A DNA stretch of 64,000 nt from Amycolatopsis albispora (GCF_003312875.1 NZ_CP015163.1:4650001-4714000); one strand, 5' to 3'; positions 42,767 through 54,765 are shown, counted from the first letter of the stretch. Program-made: numbers and translations. The notes: generated by a model not told the origin, from the sequence alone.

Positions 42767-43533
42767 CCACCCTGGACAGCCGCGCCGAAGTGCTGAAACT
42801 GGCCCGTCTGCTCGGCGCCGACCACGAACGCCTGTCCTTTCTGGCCAAGGTGGACGCCCGCGAGCTGCGGCGGTTGCGTGAGCGGATGACCGACGTGCTG
42901 TTCGACGCGAACCTGCCGATGCTGCGGCGGATGGCGTCGGCGAGCAAGCTGCTGCCGGGCGCGGTGACCGCGAAGATCGCCGAACGGACTTACGGCCCGA
43001 TGCTGTGCGCGCGGATCGCCGGCGTGATGGACGCGGACCGCGCGGTGGACGTGGCGAACCGGCTGAGCTTGGGTTTCCTGGCTGATGTGGCGGTCGAGCT
43101 GGACCCGCGGCGGTGCAGCGAGATCATCGCGCGGATGCCACGGGCACGCGTGCTGGAGGTCGCCGCGGAACTGGTGCGGCGGGAGGACTGGATCACCATC
43201 GGCCGGTTCGTCGGCCACCTGCCGGACGAGACGGTCGAAGCCGCCCTCGATGTCCTGCACGACGAGGCCCTGCTGCACACCGCCTTCGTCCTGGACGACA
43301 AGGCTCGCGTCGGGCAGGTCGTCGAACTGCTGCCGGAAACCCGCTTCGACGGCCTCGCCGCGGCGGCGGCTTCTCATGATCTCTGGGTGCCGACCTTCGA
43401 CCTGCTCGCGCACGTCGGCAACGGCGACCGGGAGCTGCTGGCAGGCGCCCTGCGCCGCCTGGACAAGGCCTCCGTCGCGCGGGCACGCGAGAAAGCCGCC
43501 GAAATGGGCGTCCTCCACTACCTGGACTCGTGA
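42763..43533 (+). CDS. MgtE N-domain-like helical repeat protein
   Basis: A 256-residue soluble protein made of repeated short helices (ARIAGVMDADRAVDVANRLS, EIIARMPRARVLEVAAELVR, IGRFVGHLPDETVEAALDVL, VVELLPETRFDGLAAAAASH). The pattern resembles the cytoplasmic MgtE N domain that senses magnesium. There is no membrane part, so it is not a transporter. The GTG start overlaps the previous gene. The last 16 bases overlap hutI. Confidence 0.6.
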   Translation: MTTLDSRAEVLKLARLLGADHERLSFLAKVDARELRRLRERMTDVLFDANLPMLRRMASASKLLPGAVTAKIAERTYGPMLCARIAGVMDADRAVDVANRLSLGFLADVAVELDPRRCSEIIARMPRARVLEVAAELVRREDWITIGRFVGHLPDETVEAALDVLHDEALLHTAFVLDDKARVGQVVELLPETRFDGLAAAAASHDLWVPTFDLLAHVGNGDRELLAGALRRLDKASVARAREKAAEMGVLHYLDS

Positions 43534-44678
43534 CCCGGACCGCTCCCCACCAGCACGCCCCGACGCCACACCGCCCAGGTCAGTGGCACCCCGGGCCGAT
43601 AAGCCAAATGCGTCACCGAAGGCGCGTCCAGCACATGCAGGTCCGCCCGTGCCCCCGCCCGCACGTACCCCACGTCCTCCCGTCGCAAAGCCCGCGCCCC
43701 ACCCGCCGTAGCAGCCCAAACGGCCTCATCGATCGACAAGCCCATCTGCAACACCGCCGTAGCCACGCAGAACGCCATCGAGGTCGTATACGAGCTACCC
43801 GGGTTCGCGTTGCTCGCCAACGCGACCGTCGCCCCGGCATCAAGCAACCGCCGCGCCGGGGCCAGCGGCTGCCGAGTCGACAGATCGCAGGCGGGCAACA
43901 ACGTAGCCACCGTCGAGGAACCAGCCAAAGCGTCCACATCGGACGAAGACAGGTACGTGCAGTGGTCCACGCTCGCCGCCCCGTGCTGGACGGCCAGCCG
44001 CACCCCCGGCCCCTCCCCCAGCTGGTTCCCGTGCACCCGCAACCCGAGCCCGGCCGCCGAAGCCGCCGCCAACACCCGGTCCGTCTGCGCCTCGTCGAAG
44101 GCACCGGTCTCGCAGAACACGTCCGCCCAGCGCACGTGCGGCGCCACCGCCTCCAGCATCGGCCCGCACACCAGGTCCACATAGGACTCCGCGTCCGCAC
44201 CGGGTGGGACCAGGTGCGCGCCCAGGAAGGTCACCTCGTCGGCGACCGCGGCGGCGATCCGGGCCGAGCGTTCCTCGTCCTCGACGCTCAGGCCGTACCC
44301 CGTCTTCGTCTCCAGGCAGGTCGTCCCCTGCCGAGCCGCCTCGTCCGCGTGCAAGGCGAGGTTGTCCGCCAAGGCTTCATCCGAGGCCGCGCGCGTCGCC
44401 TCCACGGTCACCGAGATTCCGCCTGCCGTATAAGGCTTTCCCGCCATCCGAGCCTCGAACTCGGCGGTGCGGTCACCGGCGAAGACCAGGTGCGTGTGGC
44501 TGTCCACCCACCCGGGCAGCATCGCGCGCCCGCCGATGTCCACCCGGGAATCGGCCTCGGGCGCACCCCGCCCGATCCACGCGATCCGGTCGTTCTCGAT
44601 CACCACCGAGACGTCCCGCTGCTTCTCCCCGGTGTTGGTGGTCAGCTCGCCAATGCCGGTGATCAGTGTGCTCGCCAC
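43518..44678 (-). CDS. hutI: Imidazolonepropionase (HutI)
   Basis: A 386-residue amidohydrolase that opens the ring of imidazolonepropionate to formiminoglutamate in histidine breakdown. The metal site starts LPGWVDSHTHLVFAGDRTAE. It continues with TTCLETKTGYGL, HLVPPG and VHGNQLGEGPG, and the substrate-side SVDHCTYLS and ALASNANPGSSYT. The GTG at 44678 overlaps the hutF stop by 16 bases. It is the last gene of the hut operon. Confidence 0.95.
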   Translation of the reverse strand: MASTLITGIGELTTNTGEKQRDVSVVIENDRIAWIGRGAPEADSRVDIGGRAMLPGWVDSHTHLVFAGDRTAEFEARMAGKPYTAGGISVTVEATRAASDEALADNLALHADEAARQGTTCLETKTGYGLSVEDEERSARIAAAVADEVTFLGAHLVPPGADAESYVDLVCGPMLEAVAPHVRWADVFCETGAFDEAQTDRVLAAASAAGLGLRVHGNQLGEGPGVRLAVQHGAASVDHCTYLSSSDVDALAGSSTVATLLPACDLSTRQPLAPARRLLDAGATVALASNANPGSSYTTSMAFCVATAVLQMGLSIDEAVWAATAGGARALRREDVGYVRAGARADLHVLDAPSVTHLAYRPGVPLTWAVWRRGVLVGSGPGHESR

Positions 44679-45970
44679 AGGTTTCCCATCTCCTCGGCCA
44701 GTTCCGCTTCCGGGCGCTCGATCAGCTGGTGCGCCCGCGACCGCACCACGAACCGCCCGTCCACCACCACGTCCGTGACGTCCGGCGCGGACGCGGTGAA
44801 CCACACGCCCTCCGGCTCCCCGCCCGCCGTCCGCACGGACCCCAGATCGACGGTGACAAAATCCGCCGCCGCGCCCGGCGCCAGCCGGCCGCATTCCGCC
44901 CATCCGATCGCCTCGTGATCGGTCGCCGCGGCCAGCAGTTCGTCCACGGTGAACCGGCCACGTGCCTCCGCGCGCAGCCGGTCGTTCAACTCCAGCGCCC
45001 TGGTTTCCTCGAAGGCGTCCACCACGGCGTGGCTGTCGGTGCCCAGTCCCAAGTGGACACCCGCGTCGGCGAGTTCCCGCGCGGGCCCGATCCCGTCGCC
45101 GAGATCCCGTTCCGTGGTCGGGCAGAAGCAGGCGCGTGAACGCATGCGGCCGAGCAGCCCGATGTCGGATTCGGTCAGGTGCGTGGCGTGCACGGCCACC
45201 GTCGACGCACCCAGCACACCGGCGTCACCGAGCAGCGCGGTCGGGGTTTTCCCGTGGTACGCCAAGCAGTCCTGGTTCTCCGCACGCTGCTCGGACAGAT
45301 GGACGTGCAGCGGCCGCTCCCCCGCCCATTCGGCGACCACCGGCAGTTGCTCGGCGGGCACCGCGCGCACCGAATGCACGGCCGCGCCCACCCGGACCAG
45401 CTCGCTCTCCGGCCGGAACGCACCGGCTCGCACCGCCCAACCGTCCGCGTCACCGTCGCTGAACCGCTGCTGGTGCACGTCCGGTTCGACCCCGAAACCG
45501 CCTGCCAGATAACAGGTGTCGAGCAGGGTCAGCCGGATTCCGGCGTCCACGGCGGCCCGCGCGAGCGCGTGGCTCATCGCGTTCGGGTCGTCGTAGGGCT
45601 TTCCGCCCGGCGCGTGGTGCAGGTAGTGGAACTCGCCGACGCTGGTGAACCCGGCGAGCACCATCTCCGCGTAGACCCCGCGTGCGAGCCGGTAGTAGCT
45701 GTCCGGGTCCAGCCGCTCGGCGAGCGCGTACATCCGCTCACGCCAGGTCCAGAAGGTCCCGCGATCGTGGTGCGTCCGGCCGCGCAGCGCGCGGTGGAAC
45801 GCGTGCGAATGCCCGTTGGCCATGCCCGGCACGGTCAGTCCATGAAGGACCGAACCGGCCTTCGGCGCCCCCGGAATGACCGACTCGATCCGACCACCGG
45901 ACACCTCCAGCAGCACACCGTCGGCCACCCCGTCCGGCAGCCACGCTCGCTCGCACCAGAATGCGGTCAT
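44663..45970 (-). CDS. hutF: Formimidoylglutamate deiminase (HutF)
   Basis: A 435-residue amidohydrolase that converts N-formiminoglutamate to N-formylglutamate and ammonia. Visible motifs: PGMANGHSHAFHRALRGRTH (HxH metal site), VHLSEQRAENQDC, VHATHLTESDIGLLG and LGLGTDSHAVVD (catalytic Asp). HutF with HutI marks the five-step histidine pathway. Four-base overlap with the upstream M20 gene. Confidence 0.93.
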   Translation of the reverse strand: MTAFWCERAWLPDGVADGVLLEVSGGRIESVIPGAPKAGSVLHGLTVPGMANGHSHAFHRALRGRTHHDRGTFWTWRERMYALAERLDPDSYYRLARGVYAEMVLAGFTSVGEFHYLHHAPGGKPYDDPNAMSHALARAAVDAGIRLTLLDTCYLAGGFGVEPDVHQQRFSDGDADGWAVRAGAFRPESELVRVGAAVHSVRAVPAEQLPVVAEWAGERPLHVHLSEQRAENQDCLAYHGKTPTALLGDAGVLGASTVAVHATHLTESDIGLLGRMRSRACFCPTTERDLGDGIGPARELADAGVHLGLGTDSHAVVDAFEETRALELNDRLRAEARGRFTVDELLAAATDHEAIGWAECGRLAPGAAADFVTVDLGSVRTAGGEPEGVWFTASAPDVTDVVVDGRFVVRSRAHQLIERPEAELAEEMGNLWRAH

Positions 45971-47162
45971 CGCGAAAGGTCCTCCAGCACGTCCGCCAGC
46001 GCACGCGCCCCGTGGTCGACGTCCGCCGCCTCGGCGAACTCCTCCGGCGAATGGCTGATCCCCGTCGGGTTCCGCACGTAGAGCATGCCCGACGGCACGT
46101 GCGGGGCGAGGATCGCCGCGTCGTGCCCGGCGCCGGTCGGCAGCTCCGGCACCCCGCCGAGCACCCCGGACAACCGGTCACGCAGGCCACCATCGAACGC
46201 GACGGTGTCCGAATAGGACTCCTTGGTCACCGTCACCGTGCAGCCCTCCGCGGCCGCGGCTTCCCGCGCCGCCCCGGCGATGTCCTCGACCAGCGCCTCG
46301 GTCAGCCCGCTCCCGGGCACCCGCGCGTCCAGCCACAGGTCCACTGTGGACGCGATGACGTTGGTACCGCCCGGCGTGGGCACCAGGCGGCCGACCGTGG
46401 CCCGCGCGTCCGGCACCCCGGCCGCGATTCGTCGCACGGCACCGACGGTGGCCGCCGCCGGGAGCATCGGGTCGCGGCGGTCGGACAGCAACGTCGCGCC
46501 CGCGTGGTTTCCCTGCCCCTGGAAGGAAAACCGCCACCGGCCGTGGGCGATCACGGTACTGCCCACGGCCACCGGCGAGTCCAGGTCGATCAGGCCGCGC
46601 CCCTGCTCGACGTGCAGTTCGAGGAACCGCCCGATCCGCGACAACGCCTCCCGATCGGGCCCGAACCGCGAGGGGTCGTACCCGGCCCGCGAAGCCGCGT
46701 CGGCGAGCGTGGTGCCGTCCGGGTCCCGCAGCGCACGGGCCTGGTCCGGGTCGATGGAGCCGGTGAGCAGCCGCGAACCCAGGCACGGCACACCGAACCG
46801 GCCGCCCTCCTCCTCCGCGAACACCACCACCGCGAACGGCTTGCCCGGCGTGAACCCCTTGCGCTGCAGGATGCCCACCGCGTCCAGCGCGCTGACCACG
46901 CCGAGCGGGCCGTCGAAGGCACCACCGCCCGGCACCGAGTCGAGATGGCTGCCGGTGACCGTCGCGTCCGGCCCCGGCGTGCCCCACCACGCCCAGATGT
47001 TGCCGTTGCGATCGGTCTCCACATCGAGCCCGAGCCATCCGGCCTCGGCCGTGAACCACTCGCGCAGCTCGGCTTCGGCCGAATCGAACGCGTGCCGCGA
47101 GTAACCGCCGCGCGCCCGGTCGCGGCCGACGTCGGCGATGCGGTCGAGCAGCCCGGACGCGG

Positions 47163-47166
<4 letters not shown>
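45967..47166 (-). CDS. M20-family Zn amidohydrolase in the hut operon
   Basis: A 399-residue enzyme of the allantoate amidohydrolase/N-carbamoylase group. Metal motifs: [50 protein letters not shown] and a late His in [15 protein letters not shown] [14 protein letters not shown]. It sits between hutU and hutF with four-base overlaps on both sides. No HutG is present, so this enzyme probably hydrolyses N-formylglutamate to glutamate and formate; this is inferred from context only. Confidence 0.88.
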
Positions 47167-48811
<1,645 letters not shown>

Positions 48812-48815
<4 letters not shown>

Positions 48816-50362
48816 CGGCTCTCCTCCAGCTTGGCGTTGACGACCTCGGTCACAGCACCCGAGGCGATGAGTTCTTCGGTGGCGGCGATCTCCGGCGCCA
48901 GGTGGCGGTCCGGGCCGGGGCCGGGCACCCGCGTCCGCAGCAGGTCGCGGACCGCGGCGGTGACCGGGGCCGGTTCGAGCGGCGCCCGGAAGTCCAGTGC
49001 CCTGGCGGCGGTGAGCAGTTCGATGGCCAGCACGGTGGTCAGCCCCTCGACCGCCTTGCGCAGCTTGCGCGCCGCGCTCCAGCCCATCGAAACGTGGTCC
49101 TCCTGCATGGCGCTGCTCGGAATGGAGTCCACCGAGGACGGCACGGCCAGCCGCTTCAGCTCGCTGACCACGGCGGCCTGGGTGTACTGGGCGATCATGT
49201 GCCCGGAGTCCACGCCGGGATCGTGGGCGAGGAAGGCGGGCAGCCCGTGCGAACGGGCCACGTCCAGCATCCGGTCGGTGCGGCGCTCGGCGATGCTGGC
49301 CAGGTCCGCGACCGGGATGGCCAGGAAGTCGAGCACGTAGGCGACCGGCGCGCCGTGGAAGTTGCCGTTCGACTCGACCCGGCCGTCCGGCAGCACCACC
49401 GGGTTGTCCACCGCCGACGCCAGCTCGCGGTCGGCGACCAGTTCGACGTGGGTCAGCGTGTCGCGGGCGGCGCCGTGCACCTGGGGCGCGCAGCGCAGCG
49501 AGTAGGCGTCCTGCACGCGGGTGCATTCCGGGCCGCGGTGGCTCGCCACGATGCCCGACCCGGCGAGCGCGGCGAAGATCCGGCTCGCCGAAACGGCCTG
49601 ACCGGGGTGCGGGCGCAGGGCCTGCAGGTCGGCGGCGAACGGGCGGTCGGTGCCGAGCAGGGCCTCCACGCTCATCGCCGCGGTGATGTCGGCGAGGTCG
49701 AACAGGCGTCGCAGGTCGGCGCAGGCCAGCAGCAGCATGCCGAGCATGCCGTCGGTGCCGTTGGTCAGCGCGAGGCCTTCCTTCTCGGCCAGCACCACCG
49801 GCTCGATCCCGGCCGACGCAAGCGCTTGCGCCGCCGGTACCACCCGGCCTTCGTGGACCACCTCGCCCTCGCCCATCAACGCCAGCGCGACCGCGGCCAG
49901 CGGCGCGAGGTCACCGGAGCAGCCGAGCGAGCCGTACTCCGGCACCACCGGCGTGATGTCCGCGTTGAGCAGCCGCGCGAGGGTGTCCGCGGTGACCGGG
50001 CGGACACCGGTGTACCCGCTGGCCAGCGTGCGCAGGCGCAACAGCATCAGCGCGCGCACGACCTCGGTCTCGACGGGCTGCCCGGCACCGGCGGCGTGGG
50101 AGCGGATCAGCGAGCGCTGCAGCGCGACCCGGCTGTCCACCGGGATGTGCCGCACGGCGAGCGCGCCGAACCCGGTGGACACCCCGTAGGTCGGCTGGGT
50201 GGCTTCGGCCAGCGCGTCGATGTGCTGGCGGGCGGTGGTGAGGCTCTTCCGCGCGGACTCGGTCAGCTCGACCGCCGCCCGGCCGCGCGCGACCGCGACG
50301 ACCTGCTCCGCCCGCAGCGGGTCCGCACCCAGGTGCACAACAGTTTCCGGCATGCCTGCCAT
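48812..50362 (-). CDS. hutH: Histidine ammonia-lyase (HutH)
   Basis: A 516-residue MIO enzyme that removes ammonia from histidine to give urocanate. The active-site loop is [11 protein letters not shown]. The MIO-forming segment is [20 protein letters not shown], with Cys-Ser-Gly in place of the common Ala-Ser-Gly. [15 protein letters not shown] and SMQED-like [19 protein letters not shown] follow. The ATG at 50362 has GGAG upstream; an ATG three codons later is possible. First gene of the hut operon, divergent from the IclR regulator. Confidence 0.96.
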
Positions 50363-50407
50363 TGGACTCCGGTCCGGGCGCTGGCAAAATCGGGGATCGA
50401 GTGGTTC

Positions 50408-50425
50408 TGTCTGGGATCCCAGACA
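50408..50425. promoter_or_regulatory. Perfect 18-bp palindrome between hutH and the IclR gene
   Basis: TGTCTGGGATCCCAGACA is fully self-complementary. It lies 45 bases before hutH and 16 bases before the IclR ATG, the expected operator position for a regulator of both. Confidence 0.8.
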
Positions 50426-50441
50426 CCGGGCGGAGGCAGCC

Positions 50442-51224
50442 ATGGGCACCAGTTCCGACGTTCCCGCGCTGCGGCGCGGCCTCGGCATCCTGCGCGCGCT
50501 GGCCGAACGCCCCGGCCCGGTCTCGGCCGGCGCCATCGCGCGCGAGCTCGGCCTGCCGCGCTCCACCACCTACCACCTGCTCGCCGAGCTGGTGGCCGCC
50601 GGTTTTGTCACCCACCTGCCGGACGACCGGCGCTACGGGCTGGGCATCGCGGCCTTCGAACTCGGCTCGGCCTACCTGCGTCACGACCCGCTCGAACGGC
50701 TCGCCGCGCCGCTGCTGCGCAAGCTCGTCGACCGCGTCGAGCACAACGCGCACCTCGGCATCCTGCACGGTGGTGAGGCGCTGTACCTGATCAAGGAACG
50801 CCCGGCGCGACCGGAAACCCTGGTCACCGACGTGGGTGTGCGCTTGCCCGCGCAGCTCACCGCCAGCGGGCGCGCGATGCTCGCGCACCTGCCCGCCGCG
50901 CACGTCCGCGCGTTGTTCCCGTCCGCCGCGGCCTTCGTGCGGCGCACCGATCGCGGCCCGCGCACGCTCGCCGAGCTGCGCGCCACGCTCAACGCCGAGC
51001 GCCGCCGCGGCTGGGCGATCGAGGACGGGCACGTCACCCCGGGCTTCGCCTCGGTGGCGCACCCCGTGTTCGACCACGGCCACCGCCCGCTCGCCGCGAT
51101 CAGCGTGACCTTCCGGCACGTCTGCGACGCCCCGGCCGGTGCCTGCGGTCAGGACTGGCCGGGGCTCGCCGAAGCCGTCGGGCGCACCGCCGCGGAACTG
51201 ACGTCCCGCGTCGGCGGTGCGTGA
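50442..51224 (+). CDS. IclR-family regulator, likely repressor of the hut operon
   Basis: A 260-residue protein. Winged helix: RRGLGILRALAERPGPVSAG, IARELGLPRSTTYHLLAELV. The effector domain ends with GFASVAHPVFDHGHRPLAAI and the family Cys region (RHVCDAPAGACGQDW). It faces the hut operon across an 18-bp palindrome, so control by urocanate or histidine is likely. The ATG follows GGAGG. Confidence 0.92.
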   Translation: MGTSSDVPALRRGLGILRALAERPGPVSAGAIARELGLPRSTTYHLLAELVAAGFVTHLPDDRRYGLGIAAFELGSAYLRHDPLERLAAPLLRKLVDRVEHNAHLGILHGGEALYLIKERPARPETLVTDVGVRLPAQLTASGRAMLAHLPAAHVRALFPSAAAFVRRTDRGPRTLAELRATLNAERRRGWAIEDGHVTPGFASVAHPVFDHGHRPLAAISVTFRHVCDAPAGACGQDWPGLAEAVGRTAAELTSRVGGA

Positions 51225-51234
51225 CCCTCAGTTG

Positions 51235-51441
51235 TTACTGCCGTCTTCCTGCCTCGACGGAGATGCCGAGCATCTCCAGCAGTTCCGCGCATTCCCGCGC
51301 GTCGGAGGAGTGCTGCGCGACCGTGCGCGCGGCTCTGCCTTCCTGCACGTCGCGGTGGATCTTCTCCTCCGCCTTGACTCCGGCCAGGTAGCTCGTGTCG
51401 GCCGCCGGGTCGGTAGTGCTCCCATGCCTTGCCCAGGTCAT
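51235..51441 (-). CDS. Hypothetical small protein
   Basis: A 68-residue protein starting MTWARHGSTTDPAADTSYLA, with AAGAAGG upstream of the ATG at 51441. The rest is charged and helical (GVKAEEKIHRDVQEGRAART, ECAELLEMLGISVEAG). No family recognised. It converges with the IclR gene. Confidence 0.5.
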   Translation of the reverse strand: MTWARHGSTTDPAADTSYLAGVKAEEKIHRDVQEGRAARTVAQHSSDARECAELLEMLGISVEAGRRQ

Positions 51442-51502
51442 CTGGCACCTTCTTCCGGCCACGCTCGATCGCGTGTCCCCCATCAGCATGACACGCGCCA
51501 CA

Positions 51503-54019
51503 TCACGGAGCGACAGCGGCTTCCACCGGCCGCGCCCGCAGCGCGAACCACGCGGGCACCAGCGTGGCGAGCAACGCCAGCGCCGCGGCCCCGCCGACCA
51601 CCGCGAACAGCACCCCGATCGGCCCGTCCGGCACCGGCGTGTCGCTGATGACGAGGCTGAACGGCACCAGCGAGGTCAGCGACACCAGCCCGCCCAGCAC
51701 GATCCCGGCGATGGCCACCAGGCTCGCCTCCACCGCGGCCATCCGGAGCACCTGCCCGCGCGTCGAGCCGACCAGCCGCTGCAGCGCGAACTCGCGCCGC
51801 CGCTCGGCCGTGGCCAGCACCAGCGTGTTGACCACCGAGATCACCGTGTACCCGACGATCATCGCCACCAGCAGGTAGTTCACCCAGGCCCCGAGGTCCT
51901 GCTGCGCGCTGTTCGCCGCGGTCACCGCGGCCCGGTCGGTGACCACCAGCCCCGGCACGCGCTCGGCCAGCCCGGCCAGCACCGGCGCGAGGTCCGCGCC
52001 CGGCTCGGCCTTCACCAGCACCTGCGGCACGGTGCCCGCGTCGGTGTGCGGCGCGAGCAGGCTCGCCGGCACCAGGCCGACCTCGTAGCCCGGCCGTCCG
52101 CCGAGCAGCCCGGCGATCCGCACCTCGGTGGTGGCGCCGTCGCCGAAGCGGAGCGTGACCGTGTCCCCGACGGACTTGCCGAGCGCTTCGGCGAAGGTCG
52201 CGGGCAGCGCGACGTTGTTGCCGCGCAGCTCTCCGGCGTCGCCCGCGGTGAACGGCGTGGCCAGCGTGTGCGCCGCGCCCTCGGCGCTGATCCCCTGCAA
52301 CGGCAGGCCTTCCTCGTCCTGCCAGCCGTTGTCGTAGTCGACCACGTGACCGGAACTGGTGACCAGCGCGGACGCCCCGGCCACCCCCGGCAGCGCGGCG
52401 ACCTCGTCCGCCAGCGCCGGGTCGAACCCACCCGCCGACGACACCAGCACGGCGTCGGCTCGCAGGTTCTCGCTGAACGCGCGTTCCCCGGCGGCCTGCT
52501 GCGTGGTCTGGAGGTAGATCATCGCCAGCGCCATGCCGCTGGCCAGCATGATCGGGGTGATCGCGGCGGCCATCCGGAGCCGTCGGTTCCGCGCGTTGAG
52601 CAGCGCGAGCCGCCCGCTGAGCCCGGTCAGCGCCCGCAGCGGCCAGCCGAGCAGCGCGATCGCCAGCCGGGCGATGCCCGGGCCGAGCAGGGCCAGCGCG
52701 ATCGCCCACAGCATCACCGTCGGCCCGGCGGTGCCCGCCGCGACCGGTCCGGTCATCACCGTGGTGGTGACGATCACCAGCGCGATCCCGCCGCCGAGGC
52801 AGAGCAGCGCGATGATCAGCCGGGGCGCGCTCAGCCAGCGGCGTGGCACGGCCGACTCGGCCAGTGCCTCGGTCGGCCGCGCCCGCGCGGCCCGGCGACC
52901 GGCGACGAACGCCGCCCCGAGCGCGGTCAGCAGGGCCGCCCCGGCCGCGCTGACCATCGGGATCCAGCCCTGGTGGAAGACCATCTGCCCGGTGACCACC
53001 CCGCGTTCGGCGAGCTGGCCGAACAGGAACCGCCCGAGCCACTGCCCGGGGAACCAGGCCAGCGCGGTGGCGACCACGGCGACCACCAGCGTCTCGCCGA
53101 GCACCATCCGCCGCAGCTGCCCCGGCGTGGTGCCGATCGCCCGCAGCAGCGCGAGTTCCCGCGCCCGCTGCTGCACGGACAGGCCGAGCGTGGAGGCGAC
53201 CACGAAGATCGCCACCGTGGTGGCCATGCCGCCGAACACCCCGGCGAGCGTGATCAGCCCGACGCCGCCCGCCTCCGCGCCGGGGAATTCCGCGCGCCCG
53301 CGTTCGTCGCCGGTCAGCGTCACCGCGGACCGGTCGCCGATCACGTCGTCGATGCGCAGGCGCAACGCTTCCACGTCGGTGCCCGGGGTGACCGACACGG
53401 CGACGGCGTCGATCGCGCCCGCCTTGCCCAGCAGGCGAGCGGCTTCGGTGTCGGTGAAGAAGGCGGACGGCGCGGCCGTGAGCCCGGTGACGGTGAACCG
53501 CTGCACCTCACCGCGCACGGCCAGCTCGGCGACATCACCGGGCTGGCGGCCGGCGCCGGCGGGCAGCACGACCTGCCCGGCCTTCGCCGGCGCGCTGCCC
53601 GCGACCAGCGCGTTCCCGGCGAGTTCGGCGGAACTCCAGCCGTGGCCGTCGAACTGGCGGCCCTGGTCGTGGACCTCGAAGGTGACGTCCGGCAGGGCGC
53701 GTTCGACGCCGGGGAGGCGCCCGATCTCGGCGACCAGCCCGGCATCGACGCGAACGCGTTCGGACAGCACACCGGTGTCCGAGTCCCGATCGCCGTCCTC
53801 GTCGGGAACGGCTTCCCTCGGCAGTTCGAACTCCTGGTTGCCGCTGACCACGATCTGCGCGGCGGCGAACCGTTCCGGCGGGACCGCGGTGCGGATGCCG
53901 GTCTCCATCAGGCCACCGCACGCGAGCACGATGGCGGCACCGAAGAACAACGCGACGAACGAGGCGGCGAACCCGCCCTTGCGGTAGCGCAGCATGCGCG
54001 TGGCGAGGCGGAACATCAC
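51503..54019 (-). CDS. FtsX/MacB-type ABC exporter permease (double FtsX domain)
   Basis: An 838-residue membrane protein with an N-terminal helix and large extracellular domain, FtsX domain 1 around residues 255-380 (VFGGMATTVAIFVVASTLGL, QQRARELALLRAIGTTPGQL), a second membrane set near 400-520, another extracellular domain, and FtsX domain 2 at 715-830 (VAMIVGYTVISVVNTLVLAT, ERRREFALQRLVGSTRGQVL). It pairs with the ATPase at 54016 (four-base overlap). Export of peptides, lipids or antibiotics is the usual role. Confidence 0.9.
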   Translation of the reverse strand: MMFRLATRMLRYRKGGFAASFVALFFGAAIVLACGGLMETGIRTAVPPERFAAAQIVVSGNQEFELPREAVPDEDGDRDSDTGVLSERVRVDAGLVAEIGRLPGVERALPDVTFEVHDQGRQFDGHGWSSAELAGNALVAGSAPAKAGQVVLPAGAGRQPGDVAELAVRGEVQRFTVTGLTAAPSAFFTDTEAARLLGKAGAIDAVAVSVTPGTDVEALRLRIDDVIGDRSAVTLTGDERGRAEFPGAEAGGVGLITLAGVFGGMATTVAIFVVASTLGLSVQQRARELALLRAIGTTPGQLRRMVLGETLVVAVVATALAWFPGQWLGRFLFGQLAERGVVTGQMVFHQGWIPMVSAAGAALLTALGAAFVAGRRAARARPTEALAESAVPRRWLSAPRLIIALLCLGGGIALVIVTTTVMTGPVAAGTAGPTVMLWAIALALLGPGIARLAIALLGWPLRALTGLSGRLALLNARNRRLRMAAAITPIMLASGMALAMIYLQTTQQAAGERAFSENLRADAVLVSSAGGFDPALADEVAALPGVAGASALVTSSGHVVDYDNGWQDEEGLPLQGISAEGAAHTLATPFTAGDAGELRGNNVALPATFAEALGKSVGDTVTLRFGDGATTEVRIAGLLGGRPGYEVGLVPASLLAPHTDAGTVPQVLVKAEPGADLAPVLAGLAERVPGLVVTDRAAVTAANSAQQDLGAWVNYLLVAMIVGYTVISVVNTLVLATAERRREFALQRLVGSTRGQVLRMAAVEASLVAIAGIVLGGLVSLTSLVPFSLVISDTPVPDGPIGVLFAVVGGAAALALLATLVPAWFALRARPVEAAVAP

Positions 54020-54765
54020 GCCACCCCGGCGGCGGCGAAGGCACCGAGGTGTGTCATGCGCTCGGCGACCAGTTCGGCGGTCGGCTGGCTCAGCTCGTCG
54101 GCGACCCGGCCGTCGGCGAGGAACACCACGCGGTCGGCGTGCGAGGCGGCCACCGGGTCGTGGGTGACCATGATCACCGTCTGCCCGGCGAACCGTACGG
54201 ACTCGCGCAGCAGGCCGAGCACCTCCAGTGAGGTCTGCGTGTCCAGCGCGCCGGTCGGCTCGTCGCCGAACAGCACCGCGGGACGGCTGACCAGCGCACG
54301 GGCGATGGCGACCCGCTGCTGCTGCCCGCCGGACAGCTCACCGGGCAGGTGCTTGCGCCGGTCGGCGAGCCCGACCCGCTCGATGATCGCGTCGACCGCC
54401 GCGCGGTTCGGCCGCTTGCCCGCCAGCCGCAGCGGCAGCGTCACGTTCTCCAGCACGTTCAACGCGGGCAGCAGGTTGAACGCCTGGAACACAAAGCCGA
54501 CGCTGTCCCGGCGCAGGCGCGTCAGCGCCACTTCGGACATGCCGCCGAGCTCGTGCCCGTCGAGCACCACCGAGCCGGAGGTCGGCCGGTCGAGCCCGGC
54601 CGCGCAGTGCAGGAAGGTGCTCTTCCCCGAGCCCGACGGCCCCATCACCGCGGTGAAGCTGCCGCGCGAAAACCCCATTGTCACCCCGTCCAGCGCGACG
54701 ACGCGGTTGCGCTCGCCCCCGTACGTCTTGACCACCGAGGTCAGCCGGACCACTTCCTGGTTCAT
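54016..54765 (-). CDS. MacB-type ABC exporter ATP-binding protein
   Basis: A 249-residue ABC ATPase: Walker A AVMGPSGSGKSTFLHCAAGL, signature LSGGQQQRVAIARALVSRPA, Walker B VLFGDEPTGALD, H-loop IMVTHDPVAAS. The sequence belongs to the LolD/MacB group. GGAGGGGAAC precedes the ATG. An 18-bp inverted repeat lies 79 bases upstream and matches one before the sensor-kinase operon at 60288, suggesting control by that system. Confidence 0.93.
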   Translation of the reverse strand: MNQEVVRLTSVVKTYGGERNRVVALDGVTMGFSRGSFTAVMGPSGSGKSTFLHCAAGLDRPTSGSVVLDGHELGGMSEVALTRLRRDSVGFVFQAFNLLPALNVLENVTLPLRLAGKRPNRAAVDAIIERVGLADRRKHLPGELSGGQQQRVAIARALVSRPAVLFGDEPTGALDTQTSLEVLGLLRESVRFAGQTVIMVTHDPVAASHADRVVFLADGRVADELSQPTAELVAERMTHLGAFAAAGVA

